55,531 nt of DNA from Bacteroidales bacterium UBA6192 (GTDB lineage Bacteria; Bacteroidota; Bacteroidia; Bacteroidales; F082), in assembly GCA_002422725.1 (NCBI GenBank), contig DITE01000014.1, positions 7,385 to 62,915 of the forward strand. Direction: 5' to 3'. The notes under the pieces are model-generated. The model did no database searches. It was not told where the DNA came from and worked only from the letters and a program-made list of their open reading frames with translations. Numbering within the stretch: the stretch's first letter is position 1; each line of letters begins with the position of its first letter. A program made the position numbers and the translations under genes. This document shows, one piece after another, positions 1 to 9,077 of this stretch.

Positions 1-1148
1 GTGTTGATAACCGATTGATCGGTCTTTGCTGCAGGTTTTTCACTATCAGAAATCATGACGACCTCCCTGTCGAGGCCAAGGTTAGTATACACCCTGCTCA
101 GCACAGGATAAAATTTTTCATTCAGGTAAACCTTTCGGTGCGGTTCCTGATTTGTTTTCAGATAGTACAGCACAACAGCCTGACGCTGCTCACTTTTTTT
201 GTCGTTGTTAATTTTTTTGAAGGTGATGTTTTCGCTTGCATATGCCAGCATGATTCCAGTTTCTTTTGCACCCAGGCTGATGTTTCCCTGCTGGGTGAAT
301 GAATGAATAGTAACTGCCTCACTGTAAATGCCGTACATTCCTGTTTCGATGGCGTAGGAACGGAGGAATTTTTTTGATTCTTTAAAAAGGCTGTGTCCAC
401 GATAACGCGGATCGACCATTGCTGCACCGGAGTCTGCAACCGGTGCACCCTTATGTTCGTAAAACAAACTCAGGTTGCCCACAATATCACCTTCGCTGTT
501 GACTGAAACAACAGAAACAAGCAAGCCGTTTTCGATCAATTCCCTGATTTTTTCGGGAAAATAGAACACCGAAGAATAGGTATATCCATAAACCCTGTAT
601 GCAAGTCGCGAAATCAACGAAGCATCTTCGAGGCGCACAAGTCTTTTTGTGGGAACATCAGAGGCAATATCGGCTTCTTTTTCCAGGCTTATATTCGTTT
701 GTTCAGCTGATAGTATTTCGGCAATACTTGTCTCTGGCAGGTATTTAACAAGCTCGGTTCTCTTTCCTCCTCTGCCAAGATTGATAATATTGAATTCATC
801 TGCCAGATTGCGCATGAGCAGAAGCCCGAGAGCAGCGTTTTCTTTTTTTTCGAGAAGCAGGGTGTCGGCCGGTATTCCCTGATCTTCAATAGATATTACA
901 AATGCACCAGGTTTATACCCCACCAGCACATCAAAACTCCCATATTCATCTTGCTCAAATGAGTTCTCGATAGTGTTGAGCATTGCTTCTTCTGTTGCCA
1001 ATTCAAGTTTCTTCAAATCCGTTTCTCCAAACCTGAACATTCTGGCAAAATACAGTACAAACTCCTGAGCAACTTTGATGTAAATTGGATCAGAATAAAC
1101 ACTTAACCTGGCAATAAACTCTCTTGCAAGCGCTTTATTTGGTATCAT
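1..1148 (-). CDS. ATP-binding (RsbW-like HATPase) / GNAT acetyltransferase fusion, 3' end beyond window
   Basis: The frame is open from an ATG at 1148 to the left edge, about 382 codons, with no stop, so the C-terminus is missing. The N-terminal ~150 residues look like an anti-sigma-factor-type GHKL ATPase: an N-box (EEAMLNTIENSF), a G1 box (DQGIP) and a G2-like GLLLMRNLADE segment. From about residue 195 the chain resembles a GNAT acyltransferase, with an acetyl-CoA loop VDPRYRGHSLF. The family combination suggests an ATP-binding switch kinase or partner-switch module joined to an acyltransferase; no phosphorylation partner is visible. It is divergent from the T9SS operon at 1509. Domain calls are by motif only. 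The RsbW-like part is fairly sure, the GNAT part moderately sure, and the substrate unknown. Confidence 0.8.
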   Translation of the reverse strand, partial: MIPNKALAREFIARLSVYSDPIYIKVAQEFVLYFARMFRFGETDLKKLELATEEAMLNTIENSFEQDEYGSFDVLVGYKPGAFVISIEDQGIPADTLLLEKKENAALGLLLMRNLADEFNIINLGRGGKRTELVKYLPETSIAEILSAEQTNISLEKEADIASDVPTKRLVRLEDASLISRLAYRVYGYTYSSVFYFPEKIRELIENGLLVSVVSVNSEGDIVGNLSLFYEHKGAPVADSGAAMVDPRYRGHSLFKESKKFLRSYAIETGMYGIYSEAVTIHSFTQQGNISLGAKETGIMLAYASENITFKKINNDKKSEQRQAVVLYYLKTNQEPHRKVYLNEKFYPVLSRVYTNLGLDREVVMISDSEKPAAKTDQSVIN

Positions 1149-1508
1149 TTTTATTGAATTTGGTGATCAAAGTCATCGGGGTAAAAATCATATTATTCAG
1201 ATAAATTGACTTTTTGAAGTCATAAAGTTAGCACTTTTTCATCAGCCTGAGTTTTCGAACGCATTTTTTTGCGGACTGCATAGTAAGTACCTTGTATTTC
1301 CAGCTATGACGTTATATTTGCAATTCCTTAACTGATGTTGTCTTGTATCAGAAAAGGGTTGGGCAGGCGATATGTAGAATTGCTGCTATTGATGCATGGA
1401 TTGCTCCATTGAAAAAATGTGAATAACTCTTCTACATTAATACAATAATATTCATTGAGATTGCCTATTTTTATTGCTTGTTTTTTACTTGAAAGTAAGA
1501 ATATTCGA
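1149..1508. other. Divergent intergenic region
   Basis: This 360-bp AT-rich gap lies between the divergent HATPase-GNAT gene and the T9SS operon. An ATG at 1455 is in frame with the downstream gene, but it would add 18 residues in front of a good signal peptide, so I treat 1455-1508 as leader. One Bacteroidota-type promoter is visible (1292-1320). I see no RNA gene, terminator or further gene. Confidence 0.6.
1292..1320 (+). promoter_or_regulatory. Bacteroidota-type promoter for the T9SS operon
   Basis: A TTG at 1292-1294 lies 18 bp before TATATTTG (1313-1320), matching the TAnnTTTG -7 element of Bacteroidota. The predicted transcription start near 1327 leaves a leader of about 180 nt before the ATG at 1509. 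Confidence 0.5.
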
Positions 1509-4259
1509 ATGCGCGCTTTTACTACATTTATAACTATACTTACACTTCTGTTTTTCAACAACTTACTTTTTTCTCAAAGTGAAAGAGCTAGTTCGGTCAG
1601 TGATTTTACCATCACGCTTACCTTTGCTGTTCCACCTGAAAATCCCGTAGTTTTTAAGGCACCCTTAAAATATAACAAAGATTTTGCACTGGTTTTACAG
1701 ATGGATAACGGCAATGTGGCCATCCACAATCAGGTTATGCCTTATTTTAAGGGGCAAAATGGTAACCCCGGCCTGTTCATGTCGGATGGGGCTCAGGGTA
1801 ATGTTCCCTTTAAAATGGACGCAGTTCATTATTCTTTCGATGAAGAAGGTGTTGGTGTTCATGATAATCAAACAGGTTTTTTAAGCTGGAGCAACCTAGA
1901 AACAATATGGGCAGCCGAATTTGGCATCAACAGTCAGGGGCTGAATAAAATACCTACCAGCGATACCCGTCTCGAGGTGCTAAGAAACATCAGCTATACC
2001 CGCCGCAGAACATCCGAAACGATCATTGCAAGTGGTGCGGATATGAATATTCACGTTGTACCCGGCACAGCCACAGATCAGATAGCGCTTGCAAAGCAAC
2101 ATAGTCTGGCGGTGTATCATCAGGGTGCATCAGCTTTTGCCAACCCTGCACTGGTCGAAAACCTGCCACCCATACAGGGTATTGAACTTCGCAGGTCGGC
2201 AATCACATCAAATCTTTTTTCTCAGGTTCAGCAGGTTGCATCGATCAGTGGCCCAAACAATCATTATATCACTACGTTTTACAATAGCGGTTTCAATTCA
2301 CCTGACATCAGTTTCGATGCATTCAAAGCACAGATGGATCAGATTGCCTCTGTCTTTGGACGGAACGGAACAGATAAAATTTGGTCATCCTCGGCCACTG
2401 AAGTCTTTGAGTATCTCAGGATTAAGGAGTTAGTTACGGTGAACTCAAGTATTAACGGAAACACACTTCAGCTAACATTCAGTGGCAACAACATTCCTGA
2501 CGACTTCAGATATTATGCCCTGACAATAGTCGTCGAAGGCGAATCCATCATCACCGATATGCAAGTTCAACAGCCTGATGGGCTTTCGACTTATACCAGG
2601 AATGGTACCAAAGCGCTGATCAATATGCGCTGGAACGGGAAGGCTGAGGTAGATGATTTTGTGAGAGCCGAAAGCTTTGTTGTGGTTGCTGAACAGTCAC
2701 CCACCCAGGCTAATGGCATTGTTGCCATGGACTATGTAAAGATGCTTCCTGAAGGTGCTCAGAAAGAACAATTAAGACAACGTTTGTGTGCTTTGCCGGA
2801 TATTATTTACGAACCCGGCTTTTGTCCATTGAGCGATTTTTTGGGTGGCGATCGTGCTATTTGTCTGGGCGATACCGTAAACCTTGAAGGCCCTGAAGCC
2901 CAATCGTACCTTTGGAGCACAGGATCAACAAGCCAATCCATTGAGCTAATTCCTGAAGAATCTCTGGAGGTTTGGTTGCGGGTTACTGTTCAGGGAAACA
3001 TCAGCTATACGGATACCATTGACATCACGGTTAACCCTTTACCTGTTATTGTGATCGAGCCCGAATCAGCAACTATTGGTCCTGGCGACGAAATTGTCCT
3101 CAGTGCCAGTGGGGGTGTCAGTTATCTTTGGTCTGAGGGTAGCGAAACAGCTACAATTGTTGTAAGTCCTTATGAAACAACAGCCTATTCAGTAATTGGT
3201 ACGGATGAGAATGGTTGCAAAGCATCCGCAGAAGTTCTGGTTGAAGTGGTTTATATCAACGAGATTGATTTTACCTACAACACAGTTTGTTTTGGTGATA
3301 CCACATTTCTAAACGCCATCATCAATTCAAACGATAGCATTTTGGCCAAAGAATGGGACATCGATGGCGATGGATTGTTTGGCGAGTTGTCAGGAGATAG
3401 CGCGAAAATATTGTTTGAAATTCCCGGAGAGAAGCTTATCGGTTTCAGAATCAAAACCATTAGTGGTGCTGTGGTAATCAAATACCATGCTGTTGTTGTG
3501 GCTGATTATCCGGTTATTGATTTCAGTTATGAAGGCAGATGTGTTGGTCAGGTAACTGTTTTTACTGATAGAACAAGCCTGATTGTGGGTACCATCACCG
3601 AATGGAACTGGAACTTTGGCGATGAAAATTTTTCAACCGAGAAAAATCCGCAGAATTTTTATCAGAATGTCGGCACCTATGAGTTGACTTTGAGTGTGGA
3701 ATCCTCCTATGGCTGTCGCATGGAATTAGCTGACAATATCACGATATCTACGCCAGTTGAGCCTGACATCCGTCAGGGAGATGGAACAGCAATCGTTGAA
3801 AATGAAGTGCTTAAGCTGGTTGAAGGGGAAAGTCTGCTTGTTGTTGCAGCCGGTGTGTACGACAGCGCAATATGGGTGGCCACAATAAAAGGTGCACAGT
3901 ATACAATCACTGCACCGGGGAACTATTATGTTGATGTTTACAAAGATGGATGCTCAGGTCGCCGATCGTTCAGAGTTGTTTTAGATGATAAACCACAACC
4001 ACCGACAGACTTTATCATGAACCTGATAACACCCAATAGCGACGGGTATAACGACTACTGGCTTATTGGAAGTGTGGAAACCCCAATGCAGGTAACAATA
4101 TACAACCGACTTGGTAATCAGGTGTATGAATCAAAAGATTATCAGAATGACTGGGACGGGACCTATAACGGAAACCCACTCCCTGAAGGCACTTACTACT
4201 ATGTGATTGTCGGCAATGACCGGCTGGTTTATAAAGGACCAATCAGTATTTTATACTAA
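1509..4259 (+). CDS. Secreted NodB-like/PKD protein with T9SS type B sorting domain
   Basis: A protein of 916 residues. The start at 1509 gives a clear signal peptide (MRAFTTFITILTLLFFNN, cleavage near FSQ). Residues ~20-420 are homologous to the N-terminal part of the protein at 5279 and resemble a divergent NodB/polysaccharide-deacetylase fold. The metal motif reads MDNG instead of TDDG, and the motif-2 histidine is absent, so it is probably not catalytic. Ig-like modules (~440-600) and a PKD domain (WNWNFGDE, ~690-760) follow. The last ~80 residues (NLITPNSDGYNDYW...WDGTYNG...LPEGTYYYV) are a gliding-motility/T9SS type B C-terminal domain. A PorP/SprF gene begins 5 bp downstream, as is common for type B cargo. 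Expected to be at the cell surface or secreted. Confidence 0.85.
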   Translation: MRAFTTFITILTLLFFNNLLFSQSERASSVSDFTITLTFAVPPENPVVFKAPLKYNKDFALVLQMDNGNVAIHNQVMPYFKGQNGNPGLFMSDGAQGNVPFKMDAVHYSFDEEGVGVHDNQTGFLSWSNLETIWAAEFGINSQGLNKIPTSDTRLEVLRNISYTRRRTSETIIASGADMNIHVVPGTATDQIALAKQHSLAVYHQGASAFANPALVENLPPIQGIELRRSAITSNLFSQVQQVASISGPNNHYITTFYNSGFNSPDISFDAFKAQMDQIASVFGRNGTDKIWSSSATEVFEYLRIKELVTVNSSINGNTLQLTFSGNNIPDDFRYYALTIVVEGESIITDMQVQQPDGLSTYTRNGTKALINMRWNGKAEVDDFVRAESFVVVAEQSPTQANGIVAMDYVKMLPEGAQKEQLRQRLCALPDIIYEPGFCPLSDFLGGDRAICLGDTVNLEGPEAQSYLWSTGSTSQSIELIPEESLEVWLRVTVQGNISYTDTIDITVNPLPVIVIEPESATIGPGDEIVLSASGGVSYLWSEGSETATIVVSPYETTAYSVIGTDENGCKASAEVLVEVVYINEIDFTYNTVCFGDTTFLNAIINSNDSILAKEWDIDGDGLFGELSGDSAKILFEIPGEKLIGFRIKTISGAVVIKYHAVVVADYPVIDFSYEGRCVGQVTVFTDRTSLIVGTITEWNWNFGDENFSTEKNPQNFYQNVGTYELTLSVESSYGCRMELADNITISTPVEPDIRQGDGTAIVENEVLKLVEGESLLVVAAGVYDSAIWVATIKGAQYTITAPGNYYVDVYKDGCSGRRSFRVVLDDKPQPPTDFIMNLITPNSDGYNDYWLIGSVETPMQVTIYNRLGNQVYESKDYQNDWDGTYNGNPLPEGTYYYVIVGNDRLVYKGPISILY

Positions 4260-4263
4260 CAGA

Positions 4264-5274
4264 ATGAGAGGAAGGTTATCAAAATATTATCTGTTACTTT
4301 TTTTGTTGGTTGTTTTCAGCCAGTCAAACGGGCAGCAATTTCCTCTTACCAGCCAGTATGTGGTCAATCCATACAGCCTTAATCCGGCTTTTGCTGGATT
4401 TTTATCAACAGGGGAGTTTTTTCTGGACTATCGGCGCGACTGGACCAGAATAGATGGCAGTCCCCTTACAGTGAGGGCAAGTGGAAATGCCCGCATCTAT
4501 GCGGATAAAATGTGGCTGGGTGGCGAACTGATGATGGATAAAGCAGATATCTTTCAACGTTTCAAAGGCATGTTGAGCTACACCTATCGACTGCAGATGA
4601 CCGAAAATCAACATTTAAGTTTTGGCTTATGGGGTAGCATCACCCAGAACCTGCTCAGGGTCGATCAGGTAAATGCTGATATGGATGACCCCTTGCTGAA
4701 AGACCTGACACGTATATTTGAAACCACTTACAACGCCGGCTTCTCGCTTATTTATACCCGTAATCGTCTGAATCTGGGATTTGCTATGCCTACGCTTTTC
4801 CGCACCGAGGATGCTTACGTTGCATCCAACGATAATGGTTTCGCTTTTGAGCAGGAATATATATTTCATGCCTCTGATATTATCAGACTAGATGAGGAAT
4901 GGCAACTGCAACCGTTTTTTGTATGGCGCCGCACTTCACATCACCCCTCAAGTATCGACCTGTCGGCCACCATAATTTATCTTGATAGGGTTTGGCTTAG
5001 TGGACTTTACCGCAATAGCGGTTTATTTGCCCTTGGCTTTGGAACCGAATTAAGTGGTCGATTTGTGATTAATTATATCTACGAAATTGGTTTAAATGGT
5101 ATTAACAGCCAGTCGGGCGGATCACATGAAATAACGGTTGGATACCGGATTATTGGTGACAGGGGCTTTTCGTTCGAAAAAGGAAAGAAGAAGAAAATTA
5201 AGACCAATAAAGCACCTGTAAGAAAGTATCCTTCCAGTGCTCCTAATCTGGATCAATATAAATTCAGGAAATGA
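4264..5274 (+). CDS. PorP/SprF family T9SS outer-membrane protein
   Basis: A protein of 336 residues. The ATG at 4264, 4 nt after the preceding stop, is preferred because it begins a signal peptide (YYLLLFLLVVFSQSNGQ). The mature start QQFPLTSQYVVNPYSLNPAFAG is the hallmark PorP/SprF opening (Q-P-x-x-SQYxxNPxxxNPAxAG). The rest has alternating amphipathic strands expected of an outer-membrane barrel, and it ends in a Lys-rich tail (KGKKKKIKTNKAPVRKYPS). Members of this family act as surface partners for type B T9SS cargo. Its position between a type B and a type A cargo gene suggests it anchors or exports the protein at 1509. It is translationally coupled on both sides (gaps of 4 nt). Confidence 0.92.
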   Translation: MRGRLSKYYLLLFLLVVFSQSNGQQFPLTSQYVVNPYSLNPAFAGFLSTGEFFLDYRRDWTRIDGSPLTVRASGNARIYADKMWLGGELMMDKADIFQRFKGMLSYTYRLQMTENQHLSFGLWGSITQNLLRVDQVNADMDDPLLKDLTRIFETTYNAGFSLIYTRNRLNLGFAMPTLFRTEDAYVASNDNGFAFEQEYIFHASDIIRLDEEWQLQPFFVWRRTSHHPSSIDLSATIIYLDRVWLSGLYRNSGLFALGFGTELSGRFVINYIYEIGLNGINSQSGGSHEITVGYRIIGDRGFSFEKGKKKKIKTNKAPVRKYPSSAPNLDQYKFRK

Positions 5275-5278
5275 GAAT

Positions 5279-8200
5279 ATGAAAACGATCAACCTGAATA
5301 TTGTAAGGAACTTTGCTTTAATTATCGCACTTTTGTGTGGTAACTTAACAGTTTTATTTGGCCAGTCGCCTCCAGGTAATGTTGGCGTGAACTGGGTACT
5401 TGTTACCTTCAACCAGCCACCTACCACCTACACGGTAACCAAAGCGCCTTTGCGGTACAATAAAAAAATGGCGCTGAGTTTTCACACCGATGACGGCATT
5501 GCCGATGTTTTTACGGTTGGTTTTCCATTTTTTACCGGTATACAGGTAGGTAACACCAACTATCCTGGTCTGTTTTATACTGATGGCTGCAATCATGACG
5601 TTTCATTTAAACTCAGTTCTTCAGTGTTTTCTTTTAATGGGGTTGACGGACCAGACATTCATTTTCCGGGCAATGGTTATGGTGTTGTTACCTGGCCGCA
5701 ACTCGATTCGATGTATACAGCAAACTGTGCCGTTTATAACCATGGCATAAACAGCAATAATAGCTCCGACCCTGCCTTTATCAATTATTCCATTAAGCGA
5801 AACGAGAGCTACATCCGCCGCCAATTATATGAAACAACACCAGGAGGTGTCAGGACAGGTTTATTTGTCAATCCAAATGGCAATATCAATTGGAGCCAGC
5901 CTGCTTTTGATCTGGGTTATTCCGGAGCACTTAACCAAAGCGGACAGGGCATTTTAGGTAATAACGGGGGCGATGTGAATGCAATTCAATGGAATCAGCC
6001 ATACAACATTTTCAGGTTGCAGGCCGAAGAAATTAACTTATTGAATATTGTTGCCCAGATGCAAACGCTAAGCACTAATGGAGCAAATTACTGGGCTACC
6101 GTTTACACCCATTCAATAATCAATCAATACCCGCTGGCAGATTTCTTCTCCGATTTCAGCGCTATAGCAAGTCTGTATGGTAAGAATGGTCAGGACAATC
6201 TTTGGATGGCGACCGAAGAAGAAATTATTAATTACCTTACAGTTCGCGATGCAACCACCCTCAACATGGGTGTTGCCGGAAACAACCTGATTATTATGTT
6301 CGAAGGTGAAATCCCTAGCGACCAGCGGTTTCATCCCCTGACACTTCTGGTGAATGCCGATGCAACAATTACCAATATCCAGGTAAACGGAGGAACAAAT
6401 AATACCTTCACCGGAATCGGACAAAACAATGCACTGATAAATCTGGAATGGGAAGGTACATTTATTCATCCTATTGTGTCGCTGGCCGACTCATTTGTTA
6501 GTATTGCAGAGGAAACCGGCACTCAGTTCGATTGCTGGATTGCAATGGATTATGTGATGATGGTGCCAACAGGGGCTGAGCAGAATGAGTTGAAAATTCG
6601 CTTGTGTGGTATTCCCAATGTGGTGTATGAGGATGGATTCTGCGACGATTGCGAGTTCAGCCTTGGTCCCGACTCAACCATTTGTCAGGGTTACTGCGTA
6701 GTGCTTTCAGCACCTGCCGGTGAAGGCAACACCTATATTTGGAGCAACGACAGCACATCGCAAAGTATTACAGTCTGCCCGATGGATACCACGACTTATT
6801 GGGTGCAATTAACCACTTCAGGCAACTGCATTGCTTCCGACACTATTACCATCAATGTGCTCCCTTCACCCATTTTCGATCTGGGCGATGATATGGAGGT
6901 TTGTATAGGTGATACAATAGATTTGACGGGCCCCGAAGATGAAGACTTTATCTATTTCTGGTATGTAAATGGACAACTGATTCAGGGAGCAGACTCCAGC
7001 CATATAAGTATGATTGTGACCGACACTTCCTCAATAAGGCTCGATATCCTCACGCCCAACACTTGTGTGGCTACTGATTCAATCATGATCTTTGCCCTGC
7101 CTTTGCCGGTGGTTGACCTGGGCGATGATATTACCGCATGTTCGGGCGATACCATATCAATTCACTATCCTGTTGAAGAAGGCTACAGCCTCATGTGGTT
7201 TATCGACGGAGAATATACGGGGATAACAGATACCATATTCAGTTTTATTCCCTACGACACCCTGGTTGTGACCCTTCAACTGACAAATCCTTTTGGTTGC
7301 ATGGGATTGGATTCACTTATATTTTTCCCATTACCCACACCCATTTTTGTTTTTGAAGACGATTTTAACGGGTGTATTGGTCAGACTTACCGCTTTGAAA
7401 CGAACTTTGAGGCTGGCCATATCTTTCAATGGTATGAAAACGATGTCTTATCTGATGTGACTACCTCTTATTATGATTTCTTAGCTCAGGTTACTACTGA
7501 ACTAAAGCTTACTGTTACTGCACCATCAGGTTGTTCATTTTCTGATTCGGTTTTAATTACTGCTGTTCCTTCTCCATTTATTATTGTCGAACCGCCCATG
7601 ACGAACATATGTCTTGGTGAGTCGGTCAACTTAAGTCTGAATGTTTTCGGGGCAACCGGTTTTTCATGGTGGGACGGAAACACACAGTTTCAACGCACCG
7701 TGACACCCACAGCCGAAGATTCAACCTTTGCTTTTTGGGCAATGGCGGTAAACTCTTTTGGTTGCATTGTTCGGGATACTGCTTTCGTCAGGGTGAATGA
7801 AAACCCGCGGGTAGATATTATAATAGAAGGCGGAATCTCAATTGTTTGTCCGGGCGACTCGATCAGATTGATAGCCCAGAATATTGGTAACCTCGCTTTT
7901 GATAAACTGATCTGGAATCATCAAGATACTACAACTGGATTGGTGATGCAAAAGAAAGTGGTTGTTAATCAAAACGGATTTATGGTGGTAGAGGTTTTCT
8001 CAATAGATGGCTGCCGCCATGCCGATAGTATTTTTGTGATGGTGAAACCACTACCCGAAGTGTTGATTACTCCTTCGGCTCAGGAAGTTTGTCAGGGTAG
8101 CCCGGTGACCCTTGTTGCCTCGGGGGCTATTAATTATGTGTGGTCAACGGGACAATCGGTTCCCTCAATCGTTGTTAAGCCTCAGGAAACAACTTCATAT

Positions 8201-9007
8201 TGGGTTGACGGAACCAGTGACCAGGGCTGCACCTCAAGGGACTCCGTATTTATAGCTACAATTCCTGTAACACCGGTAACATTATCAGGCATTTATCCTG
8301 TTTATTGTTTGAACGATCAGCCAGGCACCCTTTATGGTGACCCTGAAGGAGGTGTTTTCAGCGGACCCGGGGTTAATGACAACATTTTCAATCCATTGAT
8401 TGCCGGCGATGGAGTTCACGAAGTAATTTATTATTATCTGAACGATTTTGGGTGTTCGAATTCTGATACAGCAACCGTGTATGTTTTTGGGGGAAACACC
8501 CCGATTGATCTGGGTTTAACGGATACCCTGATATGTCCTCAGGATATTCTGGAACTCGATGCAGGCCCGGGATTTAGCCAGTATTTCTGGTCGACAGGCG
8601 ACACCACCCAACAGATTCTTGTTTGGGGATTCGATTATGTTGCCGGAACCAGCCGAAGCATTTCAGTTGTGGGTGTATTGTCGGGCTGCACTGCATTTGG
8701 TTCGGTAACTGTTGGCATACGAACGGATTGTTTTACGCAGATTACCGAAACCAACATCCCTGATGTTGTCATCACACCCAATCCAAACTCTGGTGATTTT
8801 CAGCTTACCCTTAATGAAGATTCCGGCCCCTTGATCATGCGGATTTTTGACAGCCATGGTTCGCTGATTCAGTCACAATGGTTTGATAGTTGCTCCGGAA
8901 AGACGGCTTCGTGTACTGTGAGCCTCGGCCTCAATAAAACTGGCCTTTACCTGGTAACAATAACCACCCGAAACGGGCATCATGTTCAGAAAATGATTGT
9001 CAGGTAA
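5279..9007 (+). CDS. Giant secreted NodB-like/Ig-repeat protein with T9SS type A sorting domain
   Basis: A protein of 1242 residues. The start at 5279 gives a signal peptide ending near VLFGQ. Residues ~25-440 form a NodB-like domain: SFHTDDG fits the T(F)DDG metal motif and YNHGINSN fits motif 2, although its second histidine is lost. A long run of Ig-like or adhesin modules follows (~470-1140), recognisable by the recurring LGxDxxxCxGDTIxL start and [FY]xWxxG strands, rich in paired cysteines. The C-terminus (VVITPNPNSGDFQL...GLYLVTITT...VQKMIVR) is a type A T9SS sorting domain with a basic end. It is paralogous to the 1509 product but retains more active-site residues. A carbohydrate-esterase role is plausible but unproven; surface adhesin is the alternative. 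Confidence 0.85.
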   Translation: MKTINLNIVRNFALIIALLCGNLTVLFGQSPPGNVGVNWVLVTFNQPPTTYTVTKAPLRYNKKMALSFHTDDGIADVFTVGFPFFTGIQVGNTNYPGLFYTDGCNHDVSFKLSSSVFSFNGVDGPDIHFPGNGYGVVTWPQLDSMYTANCAVYNHGINSNNSSDPAFINYSIKRNESYIRRQLYETTPGGVRTGLFVNPNGNINWSQPAFDLGYSGALNQSGQGILGNNGGDVNAIQWNQPYNIFRLQAEEINLLNIVAQMQTLSTNGANYWATVYTHSIINQYPLADFFSDFSAIASLYGKNGQDNLWMATEEEIINYLTVRDATTLNMGVAGNNLIIMFEGEIPSDQRFHPLTLLVNADATITNIQVNGGTNNTFTGIGQNNALINLEWEGTFIHPIVSLADSFVSIAEETGTQFDCWIAMDYVMMVPTGAEQNELKIRLCGIPNVVYEDGFCDDCEFSLGPDSTICQGYCVVLSAPAGEGNTYIWSNDSTSQSITVCPMDTTTYWVQLTTSGNCIASDTITINVLPSPIFDLGDDMEVCIGDTIDLTGPEDEDFIYFWYVNGQLIQGADSSHISMIVTDTSSIRLDILTPNTCVATDSIMIFALPLPVVDLGDDITACSGDTISIHYPVEEGYSLMWFIDGEYTGITDTIFSFIPYDTLVVTLQLTNPFGCMGLDSLIFFPLPTPIFVFEDDFNGCIGQTYRFETNFEAGHIFQWYENDVLSDVTTSYYDFLAQVTTELKLTVTAPSGCSFSDSVLITAVPSPFIIVEPPMTNICLGESVNLSLNVFGATGFSWWDGNTQFQRTVTPTAEDSTFAFWAMAVNSFGCIVRDTAFVRVNENPRVDIIIEGGISIVCPGDSIRLIAQNIGNLAFDKLIWNHQDTTTGLVMQKKVVVNQNGFMVVEVFSIDGCRHADSIFVMVKPLPEVLITPSAQEVCQGSPVTLVASGAINYVWSTGQSVPSIVVKPQETTSYWVDGTSDQGCTSRDSVFIATIPVTPVTLSGIYPVYCLNDQPGTLYGDPEGGVFSGPGVNDNIFNPLIAGDGVHEVIYYYLNDFGCSNSDTATVYVFGGNTPIDLGLTDTLICPQDILELDAGPGFSQYFWSTGDTTQQILVWGFDYVAGTSRSISVVGVLSGCTAFGSVTVGIRTDCFTQITETNIPDVVITPNPNSGDFQLTLNEDSGPLIMRIFDSHGSLIQSQWFDSCSGKTASCTVSLGLNKTGLYLVTITTRNGHHVQKMIVR

Positions 9008-9017
9008 ATGGCGATTT

Positions 9018-9046
9018 CCGGCAAGTCCTGAATGAGCCGGGTTTTT
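9018..9046 (+). terminator. Intrinsic terminator after the T9SS operon
   Basis: The stem CCGGC (9018-9022) / GCCGG (9036-9040) is followed by GTTTTT, 11 nt after the stop of the 1242-residue protein. The stem is short (5 bp) but correctly placed. Confidence 0.5.
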
Positions 9047-9049
9047 CAC

Positions 9050-9057
9050 TAATTTTG
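9050..9057 (+). promoter_or_regulatory. -7 element (TAATTTTG) of the PfkB kinase gene
   Basis: A perfect TAnnTTTG match 20 bp before the ATG at 9078, right behind the terminator at 9018-9046. No clear TTG -33 element lies at the expected distance. Confidence 0.4.
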
Positions 9058-9077
9058 CAGGCTAAACTACTTTAAAT

